DNA of 42,477 nt, taken from NCBI RefSeq assembly GCF_003116015.1, contig NZ_LGQZ01000004.1:1-42477 (forward strand), in the 5' to 3' direction. A program made the translations under genes and the position numbers. The notes under the pieces were generated by a model, which saw only the letters and a program-made list of their open reading frames with translations, searched no databases and was not told where the DNA came from. Positions within the stretch are counted from its first letter, which is position 1, and every line of letters begins with the position of its first letter. This document shows positions 11,888 to 24,227 of the stretch, piece by piece. This stretch comes from Azospirillum sp. TSO22-1. GTDB lineage: Bacteria; Pseudomonadota; Alphaproteobacteria; Azospirillales; Azospirillaceae.

Positions 11888-11916
11888 TTGTGCCGACCTC
11901 CACACCGGCGCATAGT
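11888..11916 (+). promoter_or_regulatory. possible hemerythrin promoter
   Basis: TTGTGC (11888-11893) and CATAGT (11911-11916) are separated by exactly 17 bp and point to the hemerythrin gene at 11985. Both hexamers are partial matches to the housekeeping consensus. Confidence 0.35.
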
Positions 11917-11984
11917 TTTCGTAGCGCTTTTCCGAAGAACACCTTAGTCTTCGAACCATTGCGTGCCGCACGTGGAGAAGACCC

Positions 11985-12422
11985 ATGACCATGACGAACC
12001 TGGTTTGGGACGACTCGGCCAGCCTCGCCATTCCCGAGATCGACGAGGAACACCGCACGCTCTACCGCGTCTACAACGCGATCCGCCGGTCGCTGGAGCG
12101 CGAGGACGGCGCGATCGACCTGAAGGGCGTGTGCGCGGAGCTCTTGTCCTTCACCCGCGACCACTTCGCGCGGGAGGAGGCGCTGATGGCGGCGCACGGC
12201 TATCCCGACCTGGAGGCGCACCGCAAGCTGCACGCCACCTTCCTGCAGCAGATCGAGGATATCTGGACCTTCGTGCGCACCGGCGCCGAGCCGGACGATT
12301 ACCTGGCCCGCTTCCTGGTGCTGGGCTTCATCGGCAAGTGGATCAAGATGCACACGCTGGTCGTCGACCGGAAGTTCGGCGAGTGGGTGCGGCTGCACGT
12401 CCGGAAGGACATGGCGGGCTGA
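11985..12422 (+). CDS. bacteriohemerythrin
   Basis: A 145-aa single-domain hemerythrin, a four-helix bundle that binds O2 at a non-haem di-iron site. All expected ligands are present: His23 (EEHRTLY), His60 and Glu64 (HFAREE), His79 and His83 (HRKLH), His123 and Asp128 (MHTLVVD). The N-terminal LVWDDSASLAIPEIDEEH is typical of the bacteriohemerythrin subfamily. No signal peptide or signalling domain is attached, so it is a soluble cytoplasmic protein, probably for oxygen delivery, scavenging or sensing in a microaerophile. It stands alone on the plus strand, and its stop lies three bases from the stop of the convergent SDR gene. Confidence 0.93.
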   Translation: MTMTNLVWDDSASLAIPEIDEEHRTLYRVYNAIRRSLEREDGAIDLKGVCAELLSFTRDHFAREEALMAAHGYPDLEAHRKLHATFLQQIEDIWTFVRTGAEPDDYLARFLVLGFIGKWIKMHTLVVDRKFGEWVRLHVRKDMAG

Positions 12423-12425
12423 CGG

Positions 12426-13298
12426 TCAGCCCGCCTCCGCCTGCGCCTTCAGCCCGTCCCGGTAGCTCGGGTGCTTCAGCGCGTAGCCGAGCTTCGTCTT
12501 GATGCGCTCGTTCTTCACGCGGCGGTTGTCGGCCCAGAAGCTCCTGGCCATCTCCGACAGCTCGGCCTTGTCGTAGGGCACCAGCGGCGGCGGCTCCACA
12601 CCCAGCAGCTCGGCGGCGTAGCGGATGACCTCCTGCGGCTCGGCCGGCTCGTCGTCGCAGACGTTGTAGACGGCGCCGGGGTTCATGGTCGCCATGGAGG
12701 CGCGCAGCACTCCGGCGATGTCCTCCACATGGATGCGGCCGAACAGGTGGCCGGGCTTGTCGATTCGCTTGGCCTCGCCGGCGCGCAGCTGGTCGATGGC
12801 GCTGCGGCCGGGGCCGTATATGCCGGGCAGGCGGAACACGTGCAGCGGCACCCCGTACTGGCGGTAGAGGTTGAGCCAGCCCTTCTCCGCCTCGACCCGG
12901 CGCCTGGAGCGGTCGCTGGTCGGCCGCAGCCAGGAGGCCTCGCTCACCCACTCCCCCCCGGAGTCGCCGTAGACGCCGGTGGTGGAGAGATAGCCGGCCC
13001 ACTCCAGGCTGATCAGGTCGGCGATGTCCTGGCCGTGCGCCGCCAGCACCGGGTCGCCCTTGCGGTCGGGCGGAATGCTGAGCAGCAGGTGGGTGGCGTC
13101 CTTCAGCACCGCCCTGGCGTCGGGCAGCGGGTGCTCGCGGTCGAAGACGTGGGCCTCGTAGCCCAGGGCCTCCAACTCGGCGCGCTTCTCCGCGGTCTGG
13201 CAGGTGCCGGCGATCCGCCAGCCTTCGGCCGCCAGCTGACGGGCGAGCACCCCGGCGGTGTAGCCGAGGCCGAAGACGAACAGGCGGGGAGCGGTCAT
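12426..13298 (-). CDS. atypical SDR / NAD-dependent epimerase-like protein
   Basis: A 290-aa Rossmann-fold protein of the extended/atypical SDR type (YeeZ-like). The nucleotide-binding motif GLGYTAG is at residues 11-17. The segment YLSTTGVYGDSGGEWVSE near residue 103 is the family's hallmark strand and loop, and a sugar-epimerase-like RLPGIYGPGRSA follows near residue 165. The standard YxxxK catalytic pair is not obvious; RRRVEAEKGW stands in its place, so catalysis may be absent or altered. The protein is soluble with no signal peptide. It converges on hemerythrin and diverges from the TPR gene, so it is probably transcribed alone. Substrate unknown. Confidence 0.85.
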   Translation of the reverse strand: MTAPRLFVFGLGYTAGVLARQLAAEGWRIAGTCQTAEKRAELEALGYEAHVFDREHPLPDARAVLKDATHLLLSIPPDRKGDPVLAAHGQDIADLISLEWAGYLSTTGVYGDSGGEWVSEASWLRPTSDRSRRRVEAEKGWLNLYRQYGVPLHVFRLPGIYGPGRSAIDQLRAGEAKRIDKPGHLFGRIHVEDIAGVLRASMATMNPGAVYNVCDDEPAEPQEVIRYAAELLGVEPPPLVPYDKAELSEMARSFWADNRRVKNERIKTKLGYALKHPSYRDGLKAQAEAG

Positions 13299-13354
13299 GG
13301 ACGGGCCTTCACGGTCTTGCGCGCAAACGCGCGATGCCCGAGTGTAGGGCGACC

Positions 13355-14107
13355 ATGATCCGACGCAACCTCTTCTCTTCGCTCGTCATCCTGCCCTTCC
13401 TGCTGACCGGCCCGGCGCTCGCCGCCGACGCCGAGTTGCAGGAGTGCCTGACGCTCGCCGAGGCGCAGCCCGACGCGGCGCTGGAGCGCGCCGCCGGCTG
13501 GCAGGCCAGGGGCGGCGGCACGCCGGCCCGGCTGTGCCACGCGCTGGCGCTGTTCCACCGCGGCGACTTCGCCGAGGCCGGCCGGCATCTGGAGGACATC
13601 GCCACGGAGCTGGGGCAGAAGGACCCGCGGGCCGGCGCCGCCGTGCTCGGCCGGGCCGGCTGGGCGTGGCTGCGCGCCGGCGACAGCGCGCGGGCGGAGC
13701 GGCTCTACACCGCGGCGCTGGAGCGCCAGCCCGGCGACGCCGACCTGCTGGTCGACCGCGCCATCGCGCGCGCCGAGGGCGAGCGCTACTGGGACGCCAT
13801 CGATGACCTGAACGCAGTGCTCGCCAAGGACCCGGCGCGGGCCGACGCGTGGCTCTACCGCGCCGCCGCACACAAGGCGCTGAGCAACACCCGGCAGGCG
13901 CTGGCCGACGTGGCGCAGGCGCTGGAGCTGAAGCCCGGCGACCCGGAGGCGCTGCTGCTGCGCGGCAACGTCAAGGCGCTGGCCGGCGACGCCAAAGGCG
14001 CGCGCGACGACTGGAAGCTGGTCGAACGCGTCGCCCCGGACTCCGGCCCGGCCCGCGTCGCGCGCGGGAACCTCGCCGGGCTGGAACGGTCCGGGGGGGC
14101 CAAGTAG
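13355..14107 (+). CDS. exported tetratricopeptide-repeat protein
   Basis: A 250-aa protein with a clear signal peptide (MIRRNLFSSLVILPFLLTGP then ALAAD), so it is probably periplasmic. The rest is a helical repeat scaffold with TPR signatures: GWAWLRAGDSARAERLYTAA, LVDRAIARAEGERYWDAIDD, and ADAWLYRAAAHKALSNTRQA followed by LELKPGDPEALLLRG. TPR arrays bind partner proteins; no enzyme domain is attached. I start at 13355 rather than at an in-frame ATG seven codons earlier because the signal peptide begins there. Partner and process cannot be inferred. It converges on the small membrane protein gene with two bases between stops. Confidence 0.85.
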   Translation: MIRRNLFSSLVILPFLLTGPALAADAELQECLTLAEAQPDAALERAAGWQARGGGTPARLCHALALFHRGDFAEAGRHLEDIATELGQKDPRAGAAVLGRAGWAWLRAGDSARAERLYTAALERQPGDADLLVDRAIARAEGERYWDAIDDLNAVLAKDPARADAWLYRAAAHKALSNTRQALADVAQALELKPGDPEALLLRGNVKALAGDAKGARDDWKLVERVAPDSGPARVARGNLAGLERSGGAK

Positions 14108-14109
14108 GC

Positions 14110-14379
14110 TCAGCGGCGCCCGGAGACGAGGTGCCAGAGCACCAGCGCCGGAAAGCCGATGGCGATCAGCGCCAGCAGCCCCATGGCGAAGGACGCGCTC
14201 CAGGCGAAGACGTAGGCGAGGGGGCCGGTGACGCCGCTCGCCTTGCCGACCAGCGAAACGAAGATGTCGCTGGACAGCGGCAGTAGGCACACCAGCGCGA
14301 AGGCGATGAAGCCGAGGGTGCCCTTCGAGGGGCCGGCGGGCATGTCGGTGCCGCTCATGTCGACGGTCTGCACGGTCAT
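14110..14379 (-). CDS. small two-helix membrane protein, FNR/FixK-boxed
   Basis: An 89-aa protein with a short polar N-terminus (about 25 residues) and two strongly hydrophobic helices, near residues 23-42 (LGFIAFALVCLLPLSSDIFV) and 52-84, ending in Arg-Arg. I do not recognise a family. The start at 14379 has GGGAG upstream; an in-frame ATG 15 codons earlier would read through the promoter region. Two TTGAC-N4-(A/G)TCAA boxes lie 50-90 bp upstream, which suggests control by an FNR/Anr/FixK-type regulator and hence induction at low oxygen. A role in respiratory or membrane adaptation is only an inference from that. Confidence 0.75.
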   Translation of the reverse strand: MTVQTVDMSGTDMPAGPSKGTLGFIAFALVCLLPLSSDIFVSLVGKASGVTGPLAYVFAWSASFAMGLLALIAIGFPALVLWHLVSGRR

Positions 14380-14429
14380 GGAAACTCCCGAGGATGCGAT
14401 TGTTCGTTTTGTACGTTGTCGCAAGACAC

Positions 14430-14466
14430 TTGACCGAAATCAAGAAATGCCGTTGACCGAAGTCAA
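14430..14466. promoter_or_regulatory. tandem FNR/FixK-type boxes
   Basis: TTGACCGAAATCAA (14430-14443) and TTGACCGAAGTCAA (14453-14466) match the TTGAT-N4-ATCAA palindrome of FNR/Anr/FixK regulators at 9/10 and 8/10 positions; the second is itself a perfect dyad. Their centres are 23 bp apart. On the minus strand a TACAAA -10-like hexamer (14408-14413) lies between box 1 and the small membrane protein gene, placing box 1 about 35-41 bp before the likely start of transcription. Confidence 0.65.
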
Positions 14467-14631
14467 GGCAAAACGCCGCGCCCCATGGGTGAGGATCGGC
14501 GCCTCAATCGTGGAAATGGGAGTGAACCTGGGGCAAGGCAAGCGGGGGAATGTTTGTGGATGAGAGGCGCTTCATTGCGTTTTGATTGATGAACGTCAAT
14601 TGCCAAGCGGCCGGTGACGTTCTCGCTCTGC

Positions 14632-14680
14632 CCCCCACCCCATCCCTCCCCCGCCCAGCGGGGGAGGGATGGGGTGGGGG
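14632..14680. repeat. REP-like C/G-rich palindrome, copy 1
   Basis: Perfect 23-bp inverted repeat (14632-14654 and 14658-14680) with a three-base loop, built on CCCCCACCCCATCCCTCCCC. The same sequence recurs at 39267-39364 in a more elaborate form. It lies 22 bp past the stop of the glutathione transferase gene, so it could also end that transcript or protect its 3' end. Confidence 0.85.
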
Positions 14681-14702
14681 CCCGACGCCGGCACGTCCCT
14701 GG

Positions 14703-15371
14703 TCAGAAATCCAGATCCGCGTAGTGCCGCGGCGGCGGGCAGCCCGGGATGGTGTCGGCCAGCAGCGGCCGGAAGCTCGGGCGCGACTTGATGCGGGCGT
14801 ACCAGTCCTTGGCCTCCGGCACCTCGTCCCACGGCACGTCGCCGATGTAGTCCACGCAGCTCAGCGCCGCCGCCGCGGCGAGGTCGGCCAGCGTGAAGCT
14901 CGGCCCCGCCAGCCACGCCCGGCGCTCGGCCAGGAAGGCGATGTAGTCGAGGTGGTAGTGGATGTTGGCCAGGCCGGCGCGGATCGCCGGGGCGTAGGGG
15001 TGGCCCTGGCTGGAGATGCGCTTGATCAGCTTCTCGCCCACGAGGTTCTCGATCACCTCGCGGTCGAACTTGCGCAGATACCACGCCGCGATCCGCCGCA
15101 CCTCGGCGCGACCGACCACCTCAGGCGGCAGCAGCGGGATGCTGGGGTAGGCCTCCTCCAGGTACTCGATCACCGTCCAGCCGTCGGCGATCACCGTGCC
15201 GTCATCCTCGACGAGCACCGGCACCTCCCCGGCGGGGTTGAGCGCCAGGAAGTCGGTGCGCCGCTCCCACGGCTTTTCGACGACGGCGTCGAACTCCAGG
15301 CCCTTTTCGGCCAGCGACAGACGCGTCAGACGCGCGATCGGGGAGAGGGGATGATGGTAAAGGGTCCGCAT
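14703..15371 (-). CDS. glutathione S-transferase family protein
   Basis: A 222-aa two-domain GST-like protein. The N-terminal thioredoxin-fold domain (residues 1-80) has the expected NPAGEVPVL segment with the cis-proline, and DGWTVIEYLEE corresponds to the glutathione-binding S/T-x-I-x-EYL motif. The C-terminal all-helical domain spans about residues 90-205 and contains the FTLADLAAAAAL N-capping element. Such enzymes conjugate or reduce electrophiles using glutathione in the cytosol. The catalytic Ser/Cys of the N-terminus may be the Ser of HHPLSPIAR (Ser9). It begins 57 bp after the GNAT gene on the same strand, but no functional link is evident. Confidence 0.9.
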   Translation of the reverse strand: MRTLYHHPLSPIARLTRLSLAEKGLEFDAVVEKPWERRTDFLALNPAGEVPVLVEDDGTVIADGWTVIEYLEEAYPSIPLLPPEVVGRAEVRRIAAWYLRKFDREVIENLVGEKLIKRISSQGHPYAPAIRAGLANIHYHLDYIAFLAERRAWLAGPSFTLADLAAAAALSCVDYIGDVPWDEVPEAKDWYARIKSRPSFRPLLADTIPGCPPPRHYADLDF

Positions 15372-15428
15372 GCCGGGCCGGACTGTAGCGCAAGCAACCG
15401 CCGGAAAACACCCCGCTTTCGCGGTGGC

Positions 15429-15875
15429 TCAATCGGCCTTGCGATAGAGGACGTGGGCCTCGCGGCCGTCGTTGGCGCCCGGCACCGGAACCCAGCCGTT
15501 GTGCTCGTAGAAGGCCCGCGCCGCGGCGTTGCGGGCGGCGCAGGTCAGCTGCGCGGTGCCGCGCAGTTCCGCCAGCGCCTCGCGCAGCAGCAGCGTGCCG
15601 ATGCCGCGCTGCTGCCAGAGCGGGTCGATGAACAGGGTATGGATGAAGCGCTCGGGCAGGTCGATGGAGACGAAGCCGACGACCTGCCCGTCCACCTCGG
15701 CGACGATGACCAGTTCGTCCTCGACGCAGTCGTAGTAGTCGTCCAGACCGAAACGATCGGCAGGCTGCCAGGGGAAGGCCTTGCGCCGGGCCTCCAGGAA
15801 GATTCGCGCGCAGCGTGCGCCGTCGGCCGGCGTGGCGCGCCGCATCTCGATCCGTAAGCCGTTGGCGAACGGCAT
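15429..15875 (-). CDS. GNAT family N-acetyltransferase
   Basis: A 148-aa single-domain GNAT protein, which transfers an acetyl group from acetyl-CoA to an amine. The acetyl-CoA-binding motif A is QQRGIGTLLLREALAEL (about residues 89-105), preceded by the typical beta-strand FIHTLFIDPLW. ARAFYEHNGWVPV near the C-terminus is motif B, with the Tyr that often acts as general acid. The substrate cannot be inferred. It starts 57 bp upstream of the GST gene and could be co-transcribed with it. Confidence 0.88.
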   Translation of the reverse strand: MPFANGLRIEMRRATPADGARCARIFLEARRKAFPWQPADRFGLDDYYDCVEDELVIVAEVDGQVVGFVSIDLPERFIHTLFIDPLWQQRGIGTLLLREALAELRGTAQLTCAARNAAARAFYEHNGWVPVPGANDGREAHVLYRKAD

Positions 15876-15990
15876 CCTGCCCGCTCCTTCCGTCGCCCGT
15901 GATCCAACCGCCCCATCAACCGTTCCGGGTCGATATTATTCCGTCACGAAGCCGTTGGATAGGGCGGTGAGGACACAGCCGGACGCGAAA

Positions 15991-16022
15991 ACGGCGGCCC
16001 GAAGAGGTCTTCGGGCCGCCGT
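15991..16022 (-). terminator. terminator after gltB
   Basis: Perfect 15-bp inverted repeat (15991-16005 / 16008-16022) with a two-base gap. It is flanked by a short T-run when read from either strand (GTTTTC on the minus side). It starts 26 bp past the gltB stop and can end the gltD-gltB transcript. Confidence 0.85.
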
Positions 16023-16048
16023 CTTTTCACATGTGCGTGATCCGGCGC

Positions 16049-20596
<4,548 letters not shown>

Positions 20597-20623
20597 CGGT
20601 GGACCCTTTCAGTCGTAAGATCG

Positions 20624-20705
20624 CGAGGGGCAGCGCCCCTCGGCCAAACCGGGGGCGCGGACGCCCCCGGAACCCTTGGATTGGTGCGCGGGAGCGGTCC
20701 CGCGC
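20624..20705. repeat. three tandem hairpins between gltD and gltB
   Basis: Three GC-rich perfect stems fill most of the 109-bp spacer: 20624-20631/20635-20642 (8 bp), 20649-20657/20662-20670 (9 bp), and 20686-20693/20698-20705 (8 bp). The last abuts the gltD stop. None has a T-tract, so they look like RNA stabilisers, attenuators or processing sites rather than classical terminators. Confidence 0.8.
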
Positions 20706-22151
20706 TTATTCCGCCGCTTCGGCGTAGGCCTCGGTCTTCGCCTTGACGTAGGCGTGGATCGAGTCCGCCGCGTCGCGGCCGTCGCGGATCGCCCACACCA
20801 CCAGCGAGGCGCCGCGCACGATGTCGCCGGCGCCGAACACGCCGTCGACGCTCGTCATCTTGGTGCGGGCGTCGGCGGTCACCGTGCCCCAACGCGTCAC
20901 CTTCAGGCCCGGCTCGTCGAACAGGTCCGGCAGGTTCTCCGGGTCGAAGCCCAGCGCCTTGATGACGATGTCGGCCTCGATGGTGAACTCCGACCCCTCG
21001 ATCACCTGCGGCGTCTGGCGGCCGGTGGCGTCGGCGACGCCCAGGTGGATGCGCACGGCGCGCACGCCGCTCACATTGCCCTCGCCCACGAAGGCTTCGG
21101 GCGCGGCCTGCCAGATGAACTCGACGCCCTCCTCCTCGGCGTGCGCGACCTCGCGCTGCGAGCCGGGCATGTTCTTGCGGTCGCGGCGATAGAGACACTT
21201 CACCGAGGTGGCGCCCTGGCGGATGGCGGTGCGCACGCAGTCCATGGCGGTGTCACCGCCGCCGACCACCACGACGTTCTTGCCGGCGGCGTTCAGCGAG
21301 CCGTCGTCGTAGGCCGGCACCGCGTCGCCCAGGTCCTTGCGGTTGGAGGTGGTCAGGTACTCCAGCGCCGGCACGATGTTGCCCAGCGCGGCGCCCGGCG
21401 CGTCGAGGTCGCGCGCCTTGTAGACGCCGGTGGCGATCAGCACGGCGGCGTGCTTGCGGCGCAGGTCGGCGAGCGTGGCGTCGCGGCCGACCTCGAAGTT
21501 GGCGTGGAAGGTGACGCCGGCGTCGGCCAGCAGCTGGACGCGGCGCTGCACCACGTCCTTCTCCAGCTTGAAGCCGGGGATGCCGTAGACCAGCAGGCCG
21601 CCCATGCGGTCGTAGCGGTCGTAGACGTGCACCTCGTAGCCCTTGGCGCGCAGCTCCTCGGCGGCGGCGAGGCCGGCCGGCCCGGCGCCGATGATGCCGA
21701 CCGACGCACCCAGCTCGCGGGACGGCGTGCGCGGCTTGACCCAGCCCTGCTCCCAGGCGGTGTCGTTGATGTAGCGCTCGACCGAGCCGATGGTGACGGC
21801 GCCGTGGGTGGACTGCTCGATGACGCAGTTGCCCTCGCACAGGCGGTCCTGCGGGCAGATGCGGCCGCAGATCTCCGGCAGGTTGTTGGTGGCCTGGGAT
21901 GCTTCGTAGGCCTCTTCCAGCCGGCCCTCGGCGGTCAGCTTCAGCCAGTCCGGGATGTTGTTCTGCACCGGGCAGTGCACCTGGCAGAACGGCACGCCGC
22001 ATTGCGAGCAGCGGTTGGCCTGCTCGGTGGCGCGCTGGTCGGTGAAGCGGGCGTAGATCTCGCGGAAGTCCTTGCGGCGCTCCTCGGCGGTGCGCTTGTC
22101 GGGCATGCGCTGTGCCGTGTGCACAAAGCCCAACATCTTCTGCTTCGCCAT
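20706..22151 (-). CDS. gltD: glutamate synthase (NADPH) beta subunit
   Basis: A 481-aa FAD protein that takes electrons from NADPH and passes them through iron-sulphur clusters to GltB. Eight N-terminal cysteines are in place: Cys48, 51, 56, 60 (CSQCGVPFCQVHC) and Cys95, 99, 105, 109 (CGRICPQDRLCEGNC), for the two 4Fe-4S clusters. The FAD fingerprint GIIGAGPAGLAAAEEL begins near residue 152. The NADPH fingerprint VVVVGGGDTAMDC is in the second half, and a second FAD contact GVFGAGDIVRG is near the C-terminus. The start at 22151 has GAGGAG upstream and gives the family length. It is transcribed before gltB, the reverse of the E. coli gltBD order. Confidence 0.97.
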   Translation of the reverse strand: MAKQKMLGFVHTAQRMPDKRTAEERRKDFREIYARFTDQRATEQANRCSQCGVPFCQVHCPVQNNIPDWLKLTAEGRLEEAYEASQATNNLPEICGRICPQDRLCEGNCVIEQSTHGAVTIGSVERYINDTAWEQGWVKPRTPSRELGASVGIIGAGPAGLAAAEELRAKGYEVHVYDRYDRMGGLLVYGIPGFKLEKDVVQRRVQLLADAGVTFHANFEVGRDATLADLRRKHAAVLIATGVYKARDLDAPGAALGNIVPALEYLTTSNRKDLGDAVPAYDDGSLNAAGKNVVVVGGGDTAMDCVRTAIRQGATSVKCLYRRDRKNMPGSQREVAHAEEEGVEFIWQAAPEAFVGEGNVSGVRAVRIHLGVADATGRQTPQVIEGSEFTIEADIVIKALGFDPENLPDLFDEPGLKVTRWGTVTADARTKMTSVDGVFGAGDIVRGASLVVWAIRDGRDAADSIHAYVKAKTEAYAEAAE

Positions 22152-22514
22152 GACGCCTGCTCCTCGCGCTCGGCGCGGCAGCCCTACCCCTTGTGGGGAT
22201 TCGCTGCCGCGGTGGAAATCATCGACCGCGGACAGCGCGGTCGCATCGTCATATACCTTACGGGCGCGGGACTCGCGAGCAAAAAATGGACGATAGGTAA
22301 CTAATACTGACCTATTTGCAACATAGCTGAATCGCGACCATTGCACCACCCGGAATCGGGTCGGGAATTAGTACCGATCCGGACCTATCGCTCTCTTTGG
22401 GGTACCGAGCCATCCCCCATCGCCATCCGGGGGACCGGCTGCTATACAGCCACGGTCCCGGCGGCCCCAGCCTGCGGGACGCCCCATCCGCGACCCTGCC
22501 GAGCACCCACACCC
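22152..22514. promoter_or_regulatory. gltD / uppP divergent region
   Basis: This 363-bp gap is AT-richer in its middle and has no supported gene. ATAGGT-N11-ACCTAT (22292-22314) is a perfect 6-bp dyad of the T-N11-A type recognised by LysR regulators, 141 bp before gltD. Another ACCTAT is at 22383-22388. A strong bipartite hairpin lies at 22431-22459, 56 bp before uppP. I see no sigma-54 -24/-12 element. Confidence 0.45.
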
Positions 22515-23312
22515 ATGTTCCGCGACTATCTGGATGCCGCCATCCTCGGCCTCGTCGAGGGGCTGACCGAGTTCCTGCCGGTCTCCTCGACCGGGCACAT
22601 CATCCTGTTCGACGACCTGCTGGGCTTCAACGGCCCGCCCGGGCACGTGTTCGACGTGGTGGTGCAGCTGGGCGCCATCCTGGCGGTCTGCGTCGTCTAT
22701 TTCAGCCGGCTGTGGAAGGTTGCGGTCGGCTTGAAGGACGACCCGCGGGCATGGCGCTTCACCATCGCGGTGCTGCTCGCCTTCCTGCCGTCGGCGGTGC
22801 TGGGCTTCCTGCTGCACGGCTTCATCAAGTCGGTGCTGTTCAACACCACGGTGGTCTGCGTCTCGCTGATCGTCGGCGGCATCGCCATCCTGATCGTCGA
22901 GCGCTTCGTGCCGACGCCGCGCTACCACGAGGTGGAGCGCTTCACCGCGCCCCTGGCGCTGAAGATCGGCCTGTTCCAGTGCCTGGCGCTGGTGCCCGGC
23001 GTGTCGCGCTCGGGCGCCACCATCCTCGGCGCGTTGCTGCTGGGGGTGGACCGCCGTACCGCCGCCGAGTTCTCCTTCTTCCTGGCGATCCCGACGATGT
23101 TCGGCGCCACCGTCTACGACCTCTACAAGAACTGGAGCCACATGAGCAGCGACGGCGCCGCGCTGATCGCGGTGGGCTTCGCGGTGGCCTTCGTCTCGGC
23201 CATCGTGGTGATCAAGGCGTTCGTCAATTTCATCGGCCGCTACGGCTTCGCCCCGTTCGGCTGGTACCGCATCGCCATAGGCGCGCTGATCCTGGGGATG
23301 ATCTATCTCTGA
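22515..23312 (+). CDS. uppP: undecaprenyl-diphosphatase UppP (BacA)
   Basis: A 265-aa polytopic inner-membrane enzyme that removes a phosphate from undecaprenyl diphosphate, regenerating the lipid carrier for peptidoglycan and O-antigen synthesis. Both catalytic signatures are intact: [14 protein letters not shown] (residues 15-28) and [10 protein letters not shown] (about residues 159-168). Roughly eight hydrophobic segments are visible. The start at 22515 begins with the conserved amphipathic N-terminus ([20 protein letters not shown]); a longer frame upstream reads through the leader hairpin and lacks hydrophobic character. Its stop overlaps the end of the convergent acetyltransferase gene by ten bases. 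Confidence 0.96.
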   Translation: MFRDYLDAAILGLVEGLTEFLPVSSTGHIILFDDLLGFNGPPGHVFDVVVQLGAILAVCVVYFSRLWKVAVGLKDDPRAWRFTIAVLLAFLPSAVLGFLLHGFIKSVLFNTTVVCVSLIVGGIAILIVERFVPTPRYHEVERFTAPLALKIGLFQCLALVPGVSRSGATILGALLLGVDRRTAAEFSFFLAIPTMFGATVYDLYKNWSHMSSDGAALIAVGFAVAFVSAIVVIKAFVNFIGRYGFAPFGWYRIAIGALILGMIYL

Positions 23313-24079
23313 CCACCCTCCGGCGCGAACAGAGCCGCCAGATCGGCGGCGCTGTGGACCGGCGCCCGGTACTCCATGAGGTCGCCGCGCGCGACCCGTT
23401 CCTCGATGGCGTCCAGCGCCGCCGGCACGTCCTCGAACGGCACGCCGGCCATGTCGTACAATGAATAGCGCCACCACCGCGCGGCCAGCAGCCGCTCGAC
23501 CACGGCGTCAGGAAAGCGCCGGCGCAGCGGCCTGGCCGGCGTGCCGGCCACGACGGTGTAGGGCTCCACATCCTTGACCACCACGGAGCGGGCGCCGATC
23601 ACCGCCCCGTCGCCGATGCGCACGCCGGAGCGGATGAACACCCCCTGCCCGATCCACACGTCGTTGCCGATCTCGGTGATCGGGCAGGCGCCGTCGAAGG
23701 GACGCCGCAGCCCGCCGGTCACCGCAGGGCCGCCGTCGCCGCAGAACGTGTGCCACTCATGGATCTGCGGGTAGTAGGTGAGGCGCGACGTGCTCAGCCA
23801 GTCGGTGGGGTGGTTGTGCGTCCCGATCGTCACCCCGGCAGCGATGGAGACGTAGCGGCCGACCCGCACGTTCCCCATGGTGCCGCCGCCGGCCAGCGAC
23901 GCGAAGGCGCCGACCTGCACCAGCGAGCCCGGGGCCAGCGAGGGCTGCGTCGAGCCCGGCGCCTCGAACCAGCTGTCCGCGTCCAGCGACAGGTCGCCGC
24001 GCGCCGAGAAGATCTTGAGGCCGAACGGCTGAAGCCTGGCGGCGGCCGACTGGCCGAAGGCGATCGTGACGAGACTCAT
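23303..24079 (-). CDS. CatB-like hexapeptide O-acetyltransferase
   Basis: A 258-aa left-handed beta-helix protein of the xenobiotic/chloramphenicol acetyltransferase (CatB) family. Hexapeptide repeats run from about residue 70 ([13 protein letters not shown]) to residue 195 ([20 protein letters not shown]). The active-site region [19 protein letters not shown], near residue 99, carries the catalytic His, and [14 protein letters not shown] ends the helix. Family members acetylate sugars or antibiotics from acetyl-CoA. Given the uppP and LPS genes nearby, a cell-surface sugar is as likely a target as a drug. The N-terminal 60 residues are not part of the repeat fold. The start at 24079 has GGGAG upstream. 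Confidence 0.85.
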   Translation of the reverse strand: MSLVTIAFGQSAAARLQPFGLKIFSARGDLSLDADSWFEAPGSTQPSLAPGSLVQVGAFASLAGGGTMGNVRVGRYVSIAAGVTIGTHNHPTDWLSTSRLTYYPQIHEWHTFCGDGGPAVTGGLRRPFDGACPITEIGNDVWIGQGVFIRSGVRIGDGAVIGARSVVVKDVEPYTVVAGTPARPLRRRFPDAVVERLLAARWWRYSLYDMAGVPFEDVPAALDAIEERVARGDLMEYRAPVHSAADLAALFAPEGGQR

Positions 24080-24162
24080 GAAGGAAGCTCCCGGCCATGC
24101 TGACGGTCGGGAGGAGTAGCGCGCGGCCGCATGGCCGGGTTCTGCCATTGCCGTGACAAGAA

Positions 24163-24190
24163 AAAGCCCCGGCCGTGTGGCCGGGGCTTT
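24163..24190 (-). terminator. terminator of the NDUFA9-like gene
   Basis: Perfect 12-bp stem AAAGCCCCGGCC/GGCCGGGGCTTT with a four-base loop. Read on the minus strand it ends in a run of T residues, 38 bp past the stop of the gene at 24228. This is a classical Rho-independent terminator. Confidence 0.92.
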
Positions 24191-24227
24191 CCGTCAGCTT
24201 TCCGTGAGGGGCGAGGTGCCCGCCCGC

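Noticed and set aside
9899..11984. Possible oriC near dnaN
   Set aside because: I found only one imperfect DnaA-box-like sequence (TTATCCAGT at about 11790) and no cluster, AT-rich unwinding region or dnaA gene.
22152..22514. Sigma-54 promoter for gltD
   Set aside because: No TGGCAC-N5-TTGC-like element with GG/GC at the right spacing is present on the minus strand of this gap.
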